This document shows, in pieces, positions 43,458 through 54,334 of a stretch of 54,334 bases of DNA. The stretch covers positions 1 to 54,334 of the forward strand of contig MCFG01000429.1 of NCBI GenBank assembly GCA_002104895.1, given 5' to 3'. The translations under genes and the position numbers were made by a program. The stretch comes from Anaeromyces robustus (Eukaryota; Neocallimastigomycota; Neocallimastigomycetes; Neocallimastigales; Neocallimastigaceae). The notes beneath the pieces are model-generated. The model was not told where the DNA came from and searched no databases. It saw only the letters and a list, made by a program, of their open reading frames with translations. How positions within the stretch are numbered: position 1 is the stretch's first letter; each line of letters opens with the position of its first letter.

Positions 43458-46400
43458 ATTAATAATAATAATAATTAATAATAAAAGAAAATAAAAAAAT
43501 TAATTATAATAATAATAATTATAATTAATAATAAAAAAAAGGAAAAAAAAATAAAATAAAAGTTAGAGAATGTAAATTTTTTATTCATTTATTTATTTAT
43601 TTATTTATTTATTTTTTTTTTTTTTTTTGCTTTGGTTTATCGTATATTTTTTATTTTATAGAGTTTTTATATTGGAACAAATTAGAATATATATGAGTGT
43701 ATATGATTTTAACTTCTTTCTTTACCATTAAATAATATAAAATAAAATAAACATTTTATAGTTATGTTTTAAAGATGTTTTTTTAGTAAATTCAATTATA
43801 TATATATATAGAATTGATAATAAATAATACAGTAAATTAGAATTAGAATAATACTAAAATAAAAATGAAATTTGAAATTTATTAAAAGATCATTAAATAT
43901 TAATTGAATTTACTTTTTTATTAAAATTTTAATATATTTAATTATCTATATTATATTAAATAAATTAAATGGAAAATATATAACGGCATTAATTTACATA
44001 ATGAATTTATATTTACTTTGTATTTAAATTTTATTTTAAATTATTTTATATATATTAAAGAAAAAAATTTTTTTTTAATTATTATAAAAATAAGAAAAAA
44101 AAAAAATTATTATTAAATTAAAACAAATTAAAAAAGCTTATATATTTAAATTATAATTTAATTTTAATGTAATAACTATTATATATTATGTATGACTAAT
44201 TTATAGAAATAATTTATTTATATTATTATTTGTATTTGTCATAATTAAAAAAAAAAAATTAAAAATTAATAATAGAATTTTTTACAATGAATAATTTTAA
44301 ATATTAAATATTTTTATTTTATTTTATTATATTTTATTTTATTTTATTTTTTTTTTTTTTTTTTTTTGTTTTTGATTATAGTAATTGATATAACTGGGTT
44401 CTTTTCTCTTTTATTGAATAATTAATTAAACTTAATTTATATAATTTGTTTATCTAATCTTCTTATAACAAATACACTTTTCAATTATAATTAAAATATA
44501 TTATTATTATTTTACTATTTAAGTATATTTTTAATATAATATAATAAAATATATATTATAACTATATATAATTACTAAACAGTAATATATTATAACAATA
44601 TAAAAAATAATATAAAATAAATATTATAAAATAATTAAATTATTAATAGAATTATAAAAATATTCATAAATTTATGTAATTCATGTTTAAACATGTGGCA
44701 CATATAACTCATATCCTATGATTACTACATATGACTTTTAATGTAATCAGGAATAAATTTATGTGTTATAATTTTTATATTAATTAAAGTTTATATGTAC
44801 ATTTTATATCATAATGAATGTGGATTATTATAATTTTATGTTAAATAAAAAATGAAAATTTTTTTAATTTATTATAAATTATTATAACATTTTTTATTAA
44901 ATTTCTACTGATAACAAAATGTTACACTACGAATTGAAAAACGCAATAAAAAAATAAAAAAATAATTTTTTAATTTTACCTTTTTTTTTTTTATAGTTTT
45001 TAAATTCATTTTTATTTATTTATTTATTTACTTATTTATTTACTTATTTATTTGTTTATTTATTTGTATTTTCTTTTAATATTATTTAATTTTTAATTAA
45101 AAACCTTACTATTTAATATTTTACAAATAATAATAATACTTTTTTTCTTATGAAATATTATTATTATTATTATTATTATTATTAAAAATAAGATTTAATA
45201 ATTAAATATAATGAATTTAAAAGATAAAGTTATAATTGAAAGATAATATAATAATAAAAGATATAATAAATAATGATAATAATAAATTAATAATATAACG
45301 ACTTATAATTTATTTTTTATATATTTTTGAAAAAAAAATAAAGTAGTATTCTGTATTCATTTACAACAAATATATATACATATATTAAATAAATAATATT
45401 TATATAGTAAATTTGAAAAAGAAAATTATAAAATATTAAATTGTTAATATATTAAAAGTTATAATTTACGATAGTATATGAAAAAAAATAATTAAATAAA
45501 TATATAAAACATAGTTTTTAAAAAAATAATATATATCCAAATGTAAAGTATATTTTGTTTTATTAAAATTGAATTGATTTAAAAATATTCTACGTTTTCG
45601 TTTTCTATTCATTTGATTGAATAGTAGTATCACTTAGATTTTATAATTATTATTATTACTACTATAAATAATAATGATAGTAATAATTATTCATCAGTTA
45701 TTAAAACAATAAGATATTAGTAATTATGTTTATTTGATAAATAATATAATAAATGTCAGAAATTATAATATATATATAATTAATAATTTTGAATAATATT
45801 TTATATTTATTGTATATATAAAATATTATTGGATAACGTAGAATAATTTCTATACATTAAATATATATAATGAAAATCTATTCAAGTATTATTAATTATA
45901 TAATTAAATATAATTAATCTCTCATAATAAAATATAAATAAATAATAATTTTTAATAGCAAATCATAAATTATCCATTATCATCTATAACGAAATATTAG
46001 TTCATTTGAAAAATAATATAAATATAATAAATAATAAATTAATCATTAATAAATATAATTAATAGAATAATACTATAAATATATATAAATTAATAAATAA
46101 CTTTTTAAAAAAAAAAAAAAAAATTTATTATTATTTATTATATTAATTAATATTATATTATGAATATTTACTTATAATTATTTATGAATTTATATGTGGA
46201 TTTTATTTCATTTAAATAGTTAAATTTTTTAATATTCCTTTTCTCCTCATTTTAAAATTTCATATTCAATAAAGTTTTTTTTTTATATGCTTTTTGTGGT
46301 ATTTTTCACAAAAATAATATGTAACACAAAAAATAAAAAATTTTTAAAAAAAAAATTACTTATTTTAGTTAATGAATTCATATTTATTATAATTTATTCA

Positions 46401-46909
46401 TAATATATTTATAACATAATTATAATATATTATAAAATATAATATTTAATATTAAATAATAATTTACAATTATTTAATTTTTATTATATATAAAAGGTTA
46501 AATAGTTAAATAAATCATTTTTTATTTACAATTTAATATTTTTTATTATATTTATATACTAATAATAATTACTATCATAGCTATACTTATAATTAAATAT
46601 GATAAGAAATATAGAAAATGTTTATTATATAATTATTAAATATGATAAGAAATATAAAAAATTTTTAATAATCTATAATAAATATATTTTATTTGTTAAT
46701 AATAAATTGTATGATAATTATAGATTAATTATAACATTAATAATTTTAATTATAAATATTAAAATTAATAAAAAAAATAATTTATTAAATATTTAATTCT
46801 TTAGAATATTTTTATTAGAATAAAATGAAATAATGAAAAAAAGAAATAATCATCTGTAAAAATATTTATAAAATTTTTTCTGATTATGTTTATTTATATA
46901 TTCATATAT

Positions 46910-46948
<39 letters not shown>

Positions 46949-47233
46949 TGTATTTATTTATTTATGTATTATTTATGTTTTTTATAATTATTTATGATTT
47001 TTTAAATTATGAAAATATAAATTTACTTTTTACATAATAAATAAAATTTTAAATAGATAATTCTTCTATTTCTAAAAATTTTATATTTATGTGTAATAAT
47101 ATATGTTATATTTTGTTATTATATACTATATTTTATAATAATATTAAATTTCACAAAATTTTCTTTGTATATAAAAAAAATTATCAAAAATGATATATTT
47201 CTTTTTATATTAGATAATTTTAGTGAATTATTA
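43001..47233. other. Long AT-rich intergenic region between copies 4 and 5
   Basis: The first 560 bp repeat the downstream flank of copy 3, including the hairpin at 43070-43120 and AAT-rich DNA. From 43.7 to 47.2 kb the sequence is nearly pure A/T with microsatellite patches such as (TTTA)n at 46905-46965. The short frame at 46599-46796 is Ile/Asn/Lys-rich and looks random. I see no gene. Confidence 0.65.
43070..43120 (+). repeat. 3'-flank hairpin of M13 copy 4
   Basis: Same arms as for the other copies, about 70 nt after the stop. Copy 5 retains only a weak half of it near 47203-47228. Confidence 0.65.
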
Positions 47234-47541
47234 TTTATAAGTTGTTTAACTTGTTTTTAATTTATTTTGATTTTTTACTTTAATTTATATTCTATTTTTT
47301 ATCAATATTATTTATAAGTTGTTTAACTTGTTTTTAATTTATTTTGATTTTTTACTTTAATTTATATTCTATTTTTTATCAATATTATTTATAAGTTGTT
47401 TAACTTGTTTTTAATTTATTTTGATTTTTTACTTTAATTTATATTCTATTTTTTATCAATATTATTTATAAGTTGTTTAACTTGTTTTTAATTTATTTTG
47501 ATTTTTTACTTTAATTTATATTCTATTTTTTATCAATATTA
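47234..47541. repeat. Minisatellite, four copies of a 77-bp unit
   Basis: Units start at 47234, 47311, 47388 and 47465 with TTTATAAGTTGTTTAACTTG and appear identical. A fifth begins at 47542 and breaks off. The unit contains the small palindrome AAGTTGTTTAACTT. It lies about 200 bp beyond the 3' end of copy 5. Confidence 0.95.
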
Positions 47542-47750
47542 TTTATAATATTTATTTTTTTTATTTTTATATTTTATTTTATATATTTTTTTATATATTT
47601 TTCTATTATTTTTTTTTTGTTTATTTTTTTTTTCTTTTTTTCATGAAATTGCAAAAAATAGGCTAATTAGCTATTATACTTTTATATTTATTTATGTATT
47701 TTTTTTCTTTTTTTTATTATTTATAAAAAAAAGAACTATTGTAAGTCTTT

Positions 47751-50500
47751 TTACCAAATAACACATTTCTTTTCTGGATTCATTGGAGATTTAGTTGGAC
47801 AATTGAATATTTTGGCAAAACGTTGAGAATTGTAAGCAACACCATTAACACGATATTGTGGTGGTGAATGAACATCAGTTTTAATATATTTAACAGCAAT
47901 TTCTGGTCTTCTCTTAGTACACCAAGTTTGTCCAAAAGCAATGAAGAATAATTGATCTTGAGTATATTTAGTAAGTCCTGGAAGAAGTTTATTATTTTCT
48001 TTAGCATTAATATCTTTTTCAATAGAAATTTTCCAAGCTTCATAAGCACGATCAACACCACCATTATCAGCAAGATTTTCACCAAGTGTTGATTTACCAT
48101 TAACATTATATTTCTTACCATTTTTATCTTCAATAGTAAAGGAAGAATATTGATCGATGAAACATTGAGTTAATTCATTAAATTCTTTATTTGTAGAATC
48201 AGTCCACCAATTAGCATAGTTACCTTCAATATCATAATTTCTACCATTATTATCAAAAGCGTGAGTTAATTCATGACCTGCAATAGCACCAAATCCACCA
48301 TAATTTAAGTAAGATGGAGAATGATAATTAAAGGTTGGTTTTTGTAAAATACCAGCTGGGAATACAATTTGATTTCTAGGTGGATGATAATAAGCATTGA
48401 CAGTTTGTGGATACATTTCTCATTCATCAGATTTAATTGGTTCGAAATATGATTTTAAATAATCAACAATATCAAAAATAACTGAATTAACAATATTAGT
48501 GAAGAAATCATCACCATAACTTTTTAATCCTTCATAATCTTTAGCAAGTTCAATTGGATCAGTAATATAATCTGGAAAACCAATCATTTTTTCAATAGCT
48601 AAAGTTTTATTAACAGCATATTCAGCTGTTGGTTCATCAAGCCATGTCATATTTGGAATTCTTTTAACCATAGCTTCTTTAATATTATCAATAATACTTT
48701 CAGCAATTTCTTTACTATTACCAGCGAAAGTGTTTTCAATGAAAAGTTTACCAGTAGCCATACCCATATAAGAATCAAGTATAGAATTAATACAATATTC
48801 ATTTCTTTCTCCATCATCTTCAATACCAGTAAGTACCTTATTTAATTCTTTTAATGGAGCTTTGTATTCATTAGCAATGTATTTGCCGAATTTTCTAATA
48901 ATAATCCATTCAGCAAAAGCAGTTAAAGTTTCATTATCAGTATTTTTAAGAATATCACCTAATTTTTCAAAGTAACTACTAGTAACATCAATAATAGTAA
49001 TATCATTATTGAATTCTTTATTAATATTGATTTTTTCATAAATATTAGTAAAGAAAGCTTTCCAATCAATATATGGGTAAGCTTCACCAATAGTTTCAAG
49101 ATTAAATCTTTTATTCATATTTGGATCATGGAAACTTTCTTGAACTTCTTGACTATTCAAACTAATTTTAGCAATTTTTTCTTCAAAATCATAAACAGAA
49201 GCAGAAAATTTTTCAATTTCTTCTTCAGATTTTTCATTGAAAATATTAGCAAACATATCATGAATAGTTTGTTTGTAAATTTGAACAATTTCTTCATCTC
49301 CAAAATAATCAATACTTAAACCTAGATCAGCTTGCACAATATAAAATACTTTTTTATTTGAATCAATACTATCAGAATCTATCATGTAATCAAAGAAAGC
49401 AGCAGAATTGTAATAGTGAAGCTTAACAAGTAAATCAGTTAAACCTTTAACTTTAGTATAATCAACATCCTTATTATTAATATTTAATTCTTTAATTAAT
49501 TTGACCAATGGCTCTTTACCTTTAGCATCAATAGTATCAGTATCCATACAAGATTTGAAAAGATTTTGTATTTGAGTGAAATTATCTTTGTCAACCTTTT
49601 GTTGTTCTTCAGTTAAATTTTCATTTGGCTTATATTCACCATTAAGAATTTCAGTTATAACATTCTATATTAAAAATCATATATTTTATATATAAAATAT
49701 ATATATATATAAATTGTTATTATATTTATTAATTTATGAATTTATATGTAGTTAATATCACTTTTTATAATTAATGAAAAATTAAAATAAATAATGAATC
49801 AATAAAAGTATGTATATTTTTTTTTTCTTTCTTCCTTCACATACAATGTTATTATCCCTAATACTATCAAGATTACTAATAGAAACTTCATCGGCTGGAA
49901 TTTCATTAGCTTTCTATTTATTTTTGTTTATATAAAAAGAACATAATATATATTATTATTTAAAAATTATAAATATATTATTTTCATATTATATTATATT
50001 ATATTATATTATATTATATTATATTATATTATATTATATTATTTTCATATTATATTATATTATATATTAACTTATTAATAAAAAATAAACTGATAAATTT
50101 ACCATCCATTTACCACAAGCAAATTCATAAAAGTCATCACATGGATCAACATCTTCATTAATATGATTTAAAATTTCTTCTGCAATAGCTTTACATTCTG
50201 GAGTGTTACAAATCTAATATTTATAAAATGATAAAAAATAATATTTAATTATTTATTAATTTTTTCTTTTATTAATTAATTTTTATTTTAATTAATTAAT
50301 TTTAATTATATTATAACTTTATAAAATATAAAACTAAAAGTATATTTAATATTTACATCTTCATTGTCTACATTTTCAACTTGGTTTCCAGAATTTTTAT
50401 ATTTTCTAAATTTATTTACTTTTCTATTAATTGGAGAAGATGTAACATAGAAAGCGAAAGATAAAAAAGCAAGAATAATGTGTATATTTTTGCAATACAT
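47751..50500 (-). pseudogene. M13 peptidase copy 5, one premature stop
   Basis: On the minus strand exons are 50500-50357, 50213-50103, 49913-49845 and 49664-47751, with the family's exon lengths (144, 111, 69, 1914) and GT...AG borders. The frame is interrupted only by TGA at 48422-48420, residue 523, where the other copies have Trp (KSDEW). The catalytic part after it (NAYY, HELTH, ENLAD, final CVIW) is complete. This is the most diverged copy: its propeptide has FRKYKNSGN in place of IGKCK, so a Cys is lost, and introns 2 and 3 are longer (189 and 180 bp). It is the only copy in inverted orientation. As it stands the product would be truncated and lack the zinc site. Confidence 0.9.
49987..50066. 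repeat. (ATATT)n microsatellite in intron 2 of copy 5
   Basis: Pentanucleotide TATAT/ATATT runs, interrupted once by TTTTCATAT. It accounts for the longer intron. Confidence 0.85.
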
Positions 50501-52223
50501 TTTTTAAATATTTATAATTTATCTATATAAATTATATAAAAAAAGCTTTCTATATTTATTTATGTTTTTTTTTTTATTATTATTATTATTTATTTTATTT
50601 ATTTTGAGAAACTAAAAAAAAAGTAAAATTTCATTTCTTTATATATTTTTTAAAAAAAAATTTTAAAAAGTAATAATTATGCAGTACAATTTTAAAAATA
50701 TTTTTATTAAAACTTTTTATTTTTTTAAAAAATTCACTATTTTATAGGAATATCGGGTAATGAAAAAAACTAAATAATAATAAATTAAGATAAAAAAAAG
50801 ATAATATATATGGAGAATTTGAGTTTTTCATATTCATTCTAAAGAAATTTATATAGTATATTATTATATATTATTATATATATTTAGACTATTCTATTAT
50901 TACATATTAATATAGATTTATAGAATATTCTATTATTCTATGAATATACATATATAAAGCATAAACTTAAAAAAAAATAATATTATAATAGATATTTTAA
51001 AAATATTATTATTAACATATAAATTAAAAATTTTTAATGTAATAAATTGATATTATTGTTATTATTATTGGTATCATAATCATCATTACTCTTAATAAAT
51101 ATATAATTCATAATACATAAAATAAAGTCTGTATGTTTCATTTTGTATATATATTTTTATGGCATATAATGTGTTACGATATTATGATATATTTATAATC
51201 ATTTAAATATTATATTAAAAATACAGCAATTCTTGTTAAAAATCATACATAATATCATAATGCATTATTTTGACATATAGATAGGTAGAATTACATATTA
51301 TTCTATATCTAATACTTTTATTTTCATTATAAGAATATTCTGAATATTGAAAAGAATTATTGTTATTGATAAAATCATTTAAATTAATATTTATATATTC
51401 TTTTCGAAGTCTAAATTCTAATTAAAAATTTGAATTTTTACTATCAAAATAAGGATGATTTTTAATATTTTTCAATTCGTTCGTAAATATACTCTAAAAT
51501 AGTGTATAAAATTTGTTGTTTTTCCAAAGAATCATAATAATAACTAAGTATAAATGAATTCATAACTTTATATATTATATTTAAAAAATGTACCTATGAC
51601 TATTTAAAATATTATTTAAAAATATAGAAAAATATAAATAGAAAATAAATGCTAAATAATATTTTGCTATTTTTATTTTATTTTAGTATTTTATAAAAAA
51701 ATATACATAAGTTTTTTCATAGAATAAAAAGAAAATCTTTAATAGAAAAAAAAAGGTTATAAAAATTAATGATTATTATTTTTTTTTAATATTTTATAAC
51801 CATTTAATATTAGATTAAAAACACATCAATTTTTGTTTATATTTTTTTATATATAAGAAATTAAAATAATGCATTAATATATCATTAAGTTTTATAAAAA
51901 ATATGATTTTTAATAAGTTTATTCATAGAATAAAAAGAAAATCTTTAATAAAAAAAATAGTAATAAAAATTATGAAACTAAAAATAATATTAACATATTT
52001 ATAATCACACATAATCTTTAATAGAAAAAATAATTAAAAAATTAATAATTATTAATTATTATTATTATTTTAATTAGTATTAAAAAAAAATACGAATTAT
52101 GAAACTAAAAATAATATTAACATATTTATAATCACATGATATTATCAGTCAATCATAAATATATGAACATTTATTATAAACTTTTTATTTTTTTTTTTTT
52201 ATAAAATATTTTTTTGAAAAAAC

Positions 52224-52269
<46 letters not shown>

Positions 52270-53350
52270 TTTTATTAATAATATATATTATTTATTTTAT
52301 TTTTTAAATATTTAATATATAAAATATTTTCTTACTATATAAAAGTAGAAAAAAAATATTAATTTTAAATAAACCCTGTCTAATTTTTATATGTTTCAAG
52401 TAAGTAAATGAGTCTTGATTGCTCATCCTCTCAAAATGAGTAAAACTAAAAGTAATATCCTAATAATAAAGATGTGGGTTATGCCTTAATTATAATTATA
52501 AGTTTTCTTTGTAATTTATGTTCATTTGCTAGCTGTAACCGTTCTTAATAAGCGTATATATTATACATTCTTTTTTTTTTTCCTTATATTAGTTAATTAC
52601 TTTTTTTTATCCAATAAAATGTATTAAAATGTAAATAAAAAATAATTCCAATTACTATTCAATTAATATTTAGTAATCTTTTAATAAGTTTAATTTTTAT
52701 TTTAGCATAATTCTAATTTATTTTAATATTGTCAATTATTTATATGAATAAAATTAAATATACTAGAAAATATCTTTAAAACATTAATATAAAGTGTAGA
52801 GTTTATTCTATTTATGTGTATATACATTCTTTTTTTATATTAGTTTATTATTTTATCAAATAAAATTATTTAATGGAAATAAAAAAAATGATATTCATTT
52901 ACTTATCTTATAAAAAAAGCAGTTTTATTTTCAAAATGTGTAAATAATTTACTAATTTTAAGGATAAAAATTATTATATATTATATATTCTTTTTTTTTT
53001 TTTTTTTTTTTTTTGTATTGACATTTTTTTTTATTTTAAGAATTATCAACAAAATAATGTTTATCATTTAATCATTTAATATTTTAAGAATTATCAACAA
53101 AATAATGTTTATCATTTCATATTTAACCGTTTATCACTAAATTTATAATTATTAGCTAATAAAATTCATTTTGATAAATTGGTAAATATTATAAATTAAA
53201 AGAAATAATATAAAAAATTTTTATTATTATTAACAGCCACATTATATTCATTTTTATTAATAATAAAGTTTAAATAAATTTTTTAATCTTCAAGTAATTA
53301 AATGTAATTTTTATAAAATTTAAACATATATTATTTATATATAATTAAGG

Positions 53351-53387
<37 letters not shown>

Positions 53388-53400
53388 AAGGATATATAAA
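50501..53400. other. Intergenic region between copies 5 and 6
   Basis: Upstream flanks of two divergently oriented genes. It contains ATAGAATATTCTAT palindromes near 50925, a direct duplication of about 39 bp (51970-52010 and 52098-52136, GAAACTAAAAATAATATTAA), an (AAT)n run at 52225-52268, and an A-run at 53348-53386. A GC-richer patch at 52376-52555 is unexplained. No gene seen. Confidence 0.6.
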
Positions 53401-53438
53401 ATATTATAAAATTAAGTTTTTTAATAAATAATAAAAAA

Positions 53439-53564
53439 TTGTGTAACCCACTGCATTAATTTTTAAAAAATAGATGGGGATAGAATTAATTAATAATAAA
53501 CTACATTCCACATCTATTTTTTAAAAAAAAAATTTTTATTGTGTTATTGTGGAAAGTTACACAA
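53439..53564. mobile_element. Small foldback (MITE-like) element
   Basis: TTGTGTAAC (53439-53447) pairs with GTTACACAA (53556-53564), and TTTTTAAAAAATAGATG pairs with CATCTATTTTTTAAAAA further in. The 126-bp unit is a near-complete hairpin about 310 bp upstream of copy 6. Confidence 0.6.
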
Positions 53565-53695
53565 ATGATAAGATAAAATTATTTATTTTTTTCAATTAAT
53601 TATTTTTCAAATAAATTATTTTTCAAAATATATATAAAAAGAAGAAATAAATCTAATTATTATTTTCAGTAACAAAAAAAAAAAAAAAAAAAAAA

Positions 53696-53696
53696 A

Positions 53697-53791
<95 letters not shown>
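53696..53791. repeat. (AAAT)n microsatellite, about 24 units
   Basis: A pure tetranucleotide run following a long A-run, just upstream of copy 6. Confidence 0.95.
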
Positions 53792-53875
53792 GAAAGAGTT
53801 AATATATTTATCTCTTTTTATAAACTAATTTAAAAAAAAAAATAAATAAAAAATAAAAAAAAAATATTTATAAAA

Positions 53876-54334
53876 ATGAATTTCAAAAATCTTCATCTTA
53901 TTCTTGCTTTTTTAGCTTTAGCTTTAAATGCTACATCTTCTCCAATTAATAGAAAAGTAATTAGAATTGGAAAATGTAAAGCTACTGGAAGTAAAGCTAC
54001 AGAAAATGATGCCAATAATGTCGATGAAGTAAAATTAAATTATATAAATTTTTATTATACTTAATTATAATCATAATTATAATTAATTAAATAATAAAAA
54101 TGTATTATATTATTAATAATATTTTTATTTATTTATTTATTTTTTTTTTATTAAAACATTATTAGGTATGTGACACTCCAGAATGTCATAATACTGCTGA
54201 AAGAATTTTAAGCAAAATTGATGAAGAAGTTGATCCATGTAATAATTTCTATGATTTTGCTTGTGGTAATTGGATGGTAAATATTTTTAAAAAAATGATA
54301 ATTATTTCATTTAATATAGTTATTAATCATAAAT
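53876..54334 (+). CDS. M13 peptidase copy 6, 5' part (runs off window)
   Basis: Exon 1 (53876-54028) encodes the signal peptide MNFKNLHLILAFLALALNA and a short propeptide. Exon 2 (54166-54276) encodes CDTPEC ... DPCNNFYDFACGNWM; intron 2 then continues past the end of the window. Exon 1 is nearly identical to that of copy 1, but with one ATGSK unit fewer in the propeptide. Intron 1 is also close to that of copy 1. The two form a subgroup separate from copies 2-4. The canonical 19-base TATA region is not clear here; TATATATAAAAAG at about 53630 may take its place. Whether the catalytic exon is intact cannot be seen. Confidence 0.88.

Noticed and set aside
46599-46796. Open frame of 65 codons
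   Set aside because: Ile/Asn/Lys/Tyr composition as expected of random A/T sequence; no promoter or homologous copy in the window.
23669-54334. CRISPR-like array or bacterial operon reading of the repeated units
   Set aside because: Repeats are kilobase gene duplicates with spliceosomal introns; the organism is eukaryotic.

Overview
The window is eukaryotic and extremely AT-rich. It has GT-AG introns of about 100-320 bp, long A/T homopolymers, AT microsatellites, Ty3/Gypsy chromovirus-type LTR retrotransposons and a family of secreted M13 zinc metallopeptidases. This fits an anaerobic gut fungus (Neocallimastigomycota) best. That is an inference from composition, codon choice and gene content; another AT-rich lower eukaryote is not excluded.

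Left part (1-23 kb) is a retroelement graveyard. At 1-529 (minus) lies a frameshifted gag fragment. From 0.5 to 7.1 kb there is AT-rich sequence with no convincing gene, but with GC-richer islands: a nested hairpin (2077-2264), a hairpin-rich stretch (2.9-3.3 kb), tRNA-like pieces carrying pol III A/B-box motifs (2.4, 4.8, 6.7 kb) and a perfect 23-bp-arm palindrome (6783-6833). A solo LTR of family 'C' lies at 7155-7869 (minus, TSD CTGAT). A nearly complete Ty3/Gypsy element, family 'A', spans 7907-18305. It has two 694-bp LTRs, gag, a textbook -1 frameshift signal, and a pol with protease, RT, RNase H, integrase and a chromodomain-like tail. Its RT is split by a recent insertion of a family C element (10944-14290, TSD CGCCC) that kept its 5' LTR, long leader and gag but lost pol and the U3 of its 3' LTR. 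Downstream a solo LTR of a related family 'B' (18311-20049, itself carrying a foldback element) and another solo A LTR (20055-20749) are stacked so that the same 5-mer TTTGA separates them all. Both A and C have the hallmark of self-primed (Tf1/sushi-type) reverse transcription: an 11-nt sequence just after the 5' LTR is exactly complementary to 11 nt located about 40 nt downstream of the LTR TATA box. The 11-mers differ between families but match within each.

Right part (23.5-54.3 kb) is an array of six M13 (neprilysin-like) peptidase copies. Copy 1 (23669-26282) and copy 3 (32733-35508) are intact. Copy 2 (27061-28397) has a deletion of about 1.4 kb. Copy 4 (40307-43000) has a 1-base frameshift. 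Copy 5 (47751-50500, minus) has one nonsense codon. Copy 6 (53876-) runs off the window. Each copy that can be judged has the same layout: a signal-peptide exon, a 111-nt exon, a 69-nt exon, then a 1.9-kb exon with HELTH, ENLAD and a C-terminal CxxW. Copies share TATA regions, 3' hairpins and kilobase-scale flanks, so whole gene-plus-flank units were duplicated. Between them lie microsatellites, a 77-bp x4 minisatellite, foldback/TIR elements and small insertions. Taken together, the array codes for secreted zinc endopeptidases undergoing birth-and-death evolution inside repeat-rich DNA.
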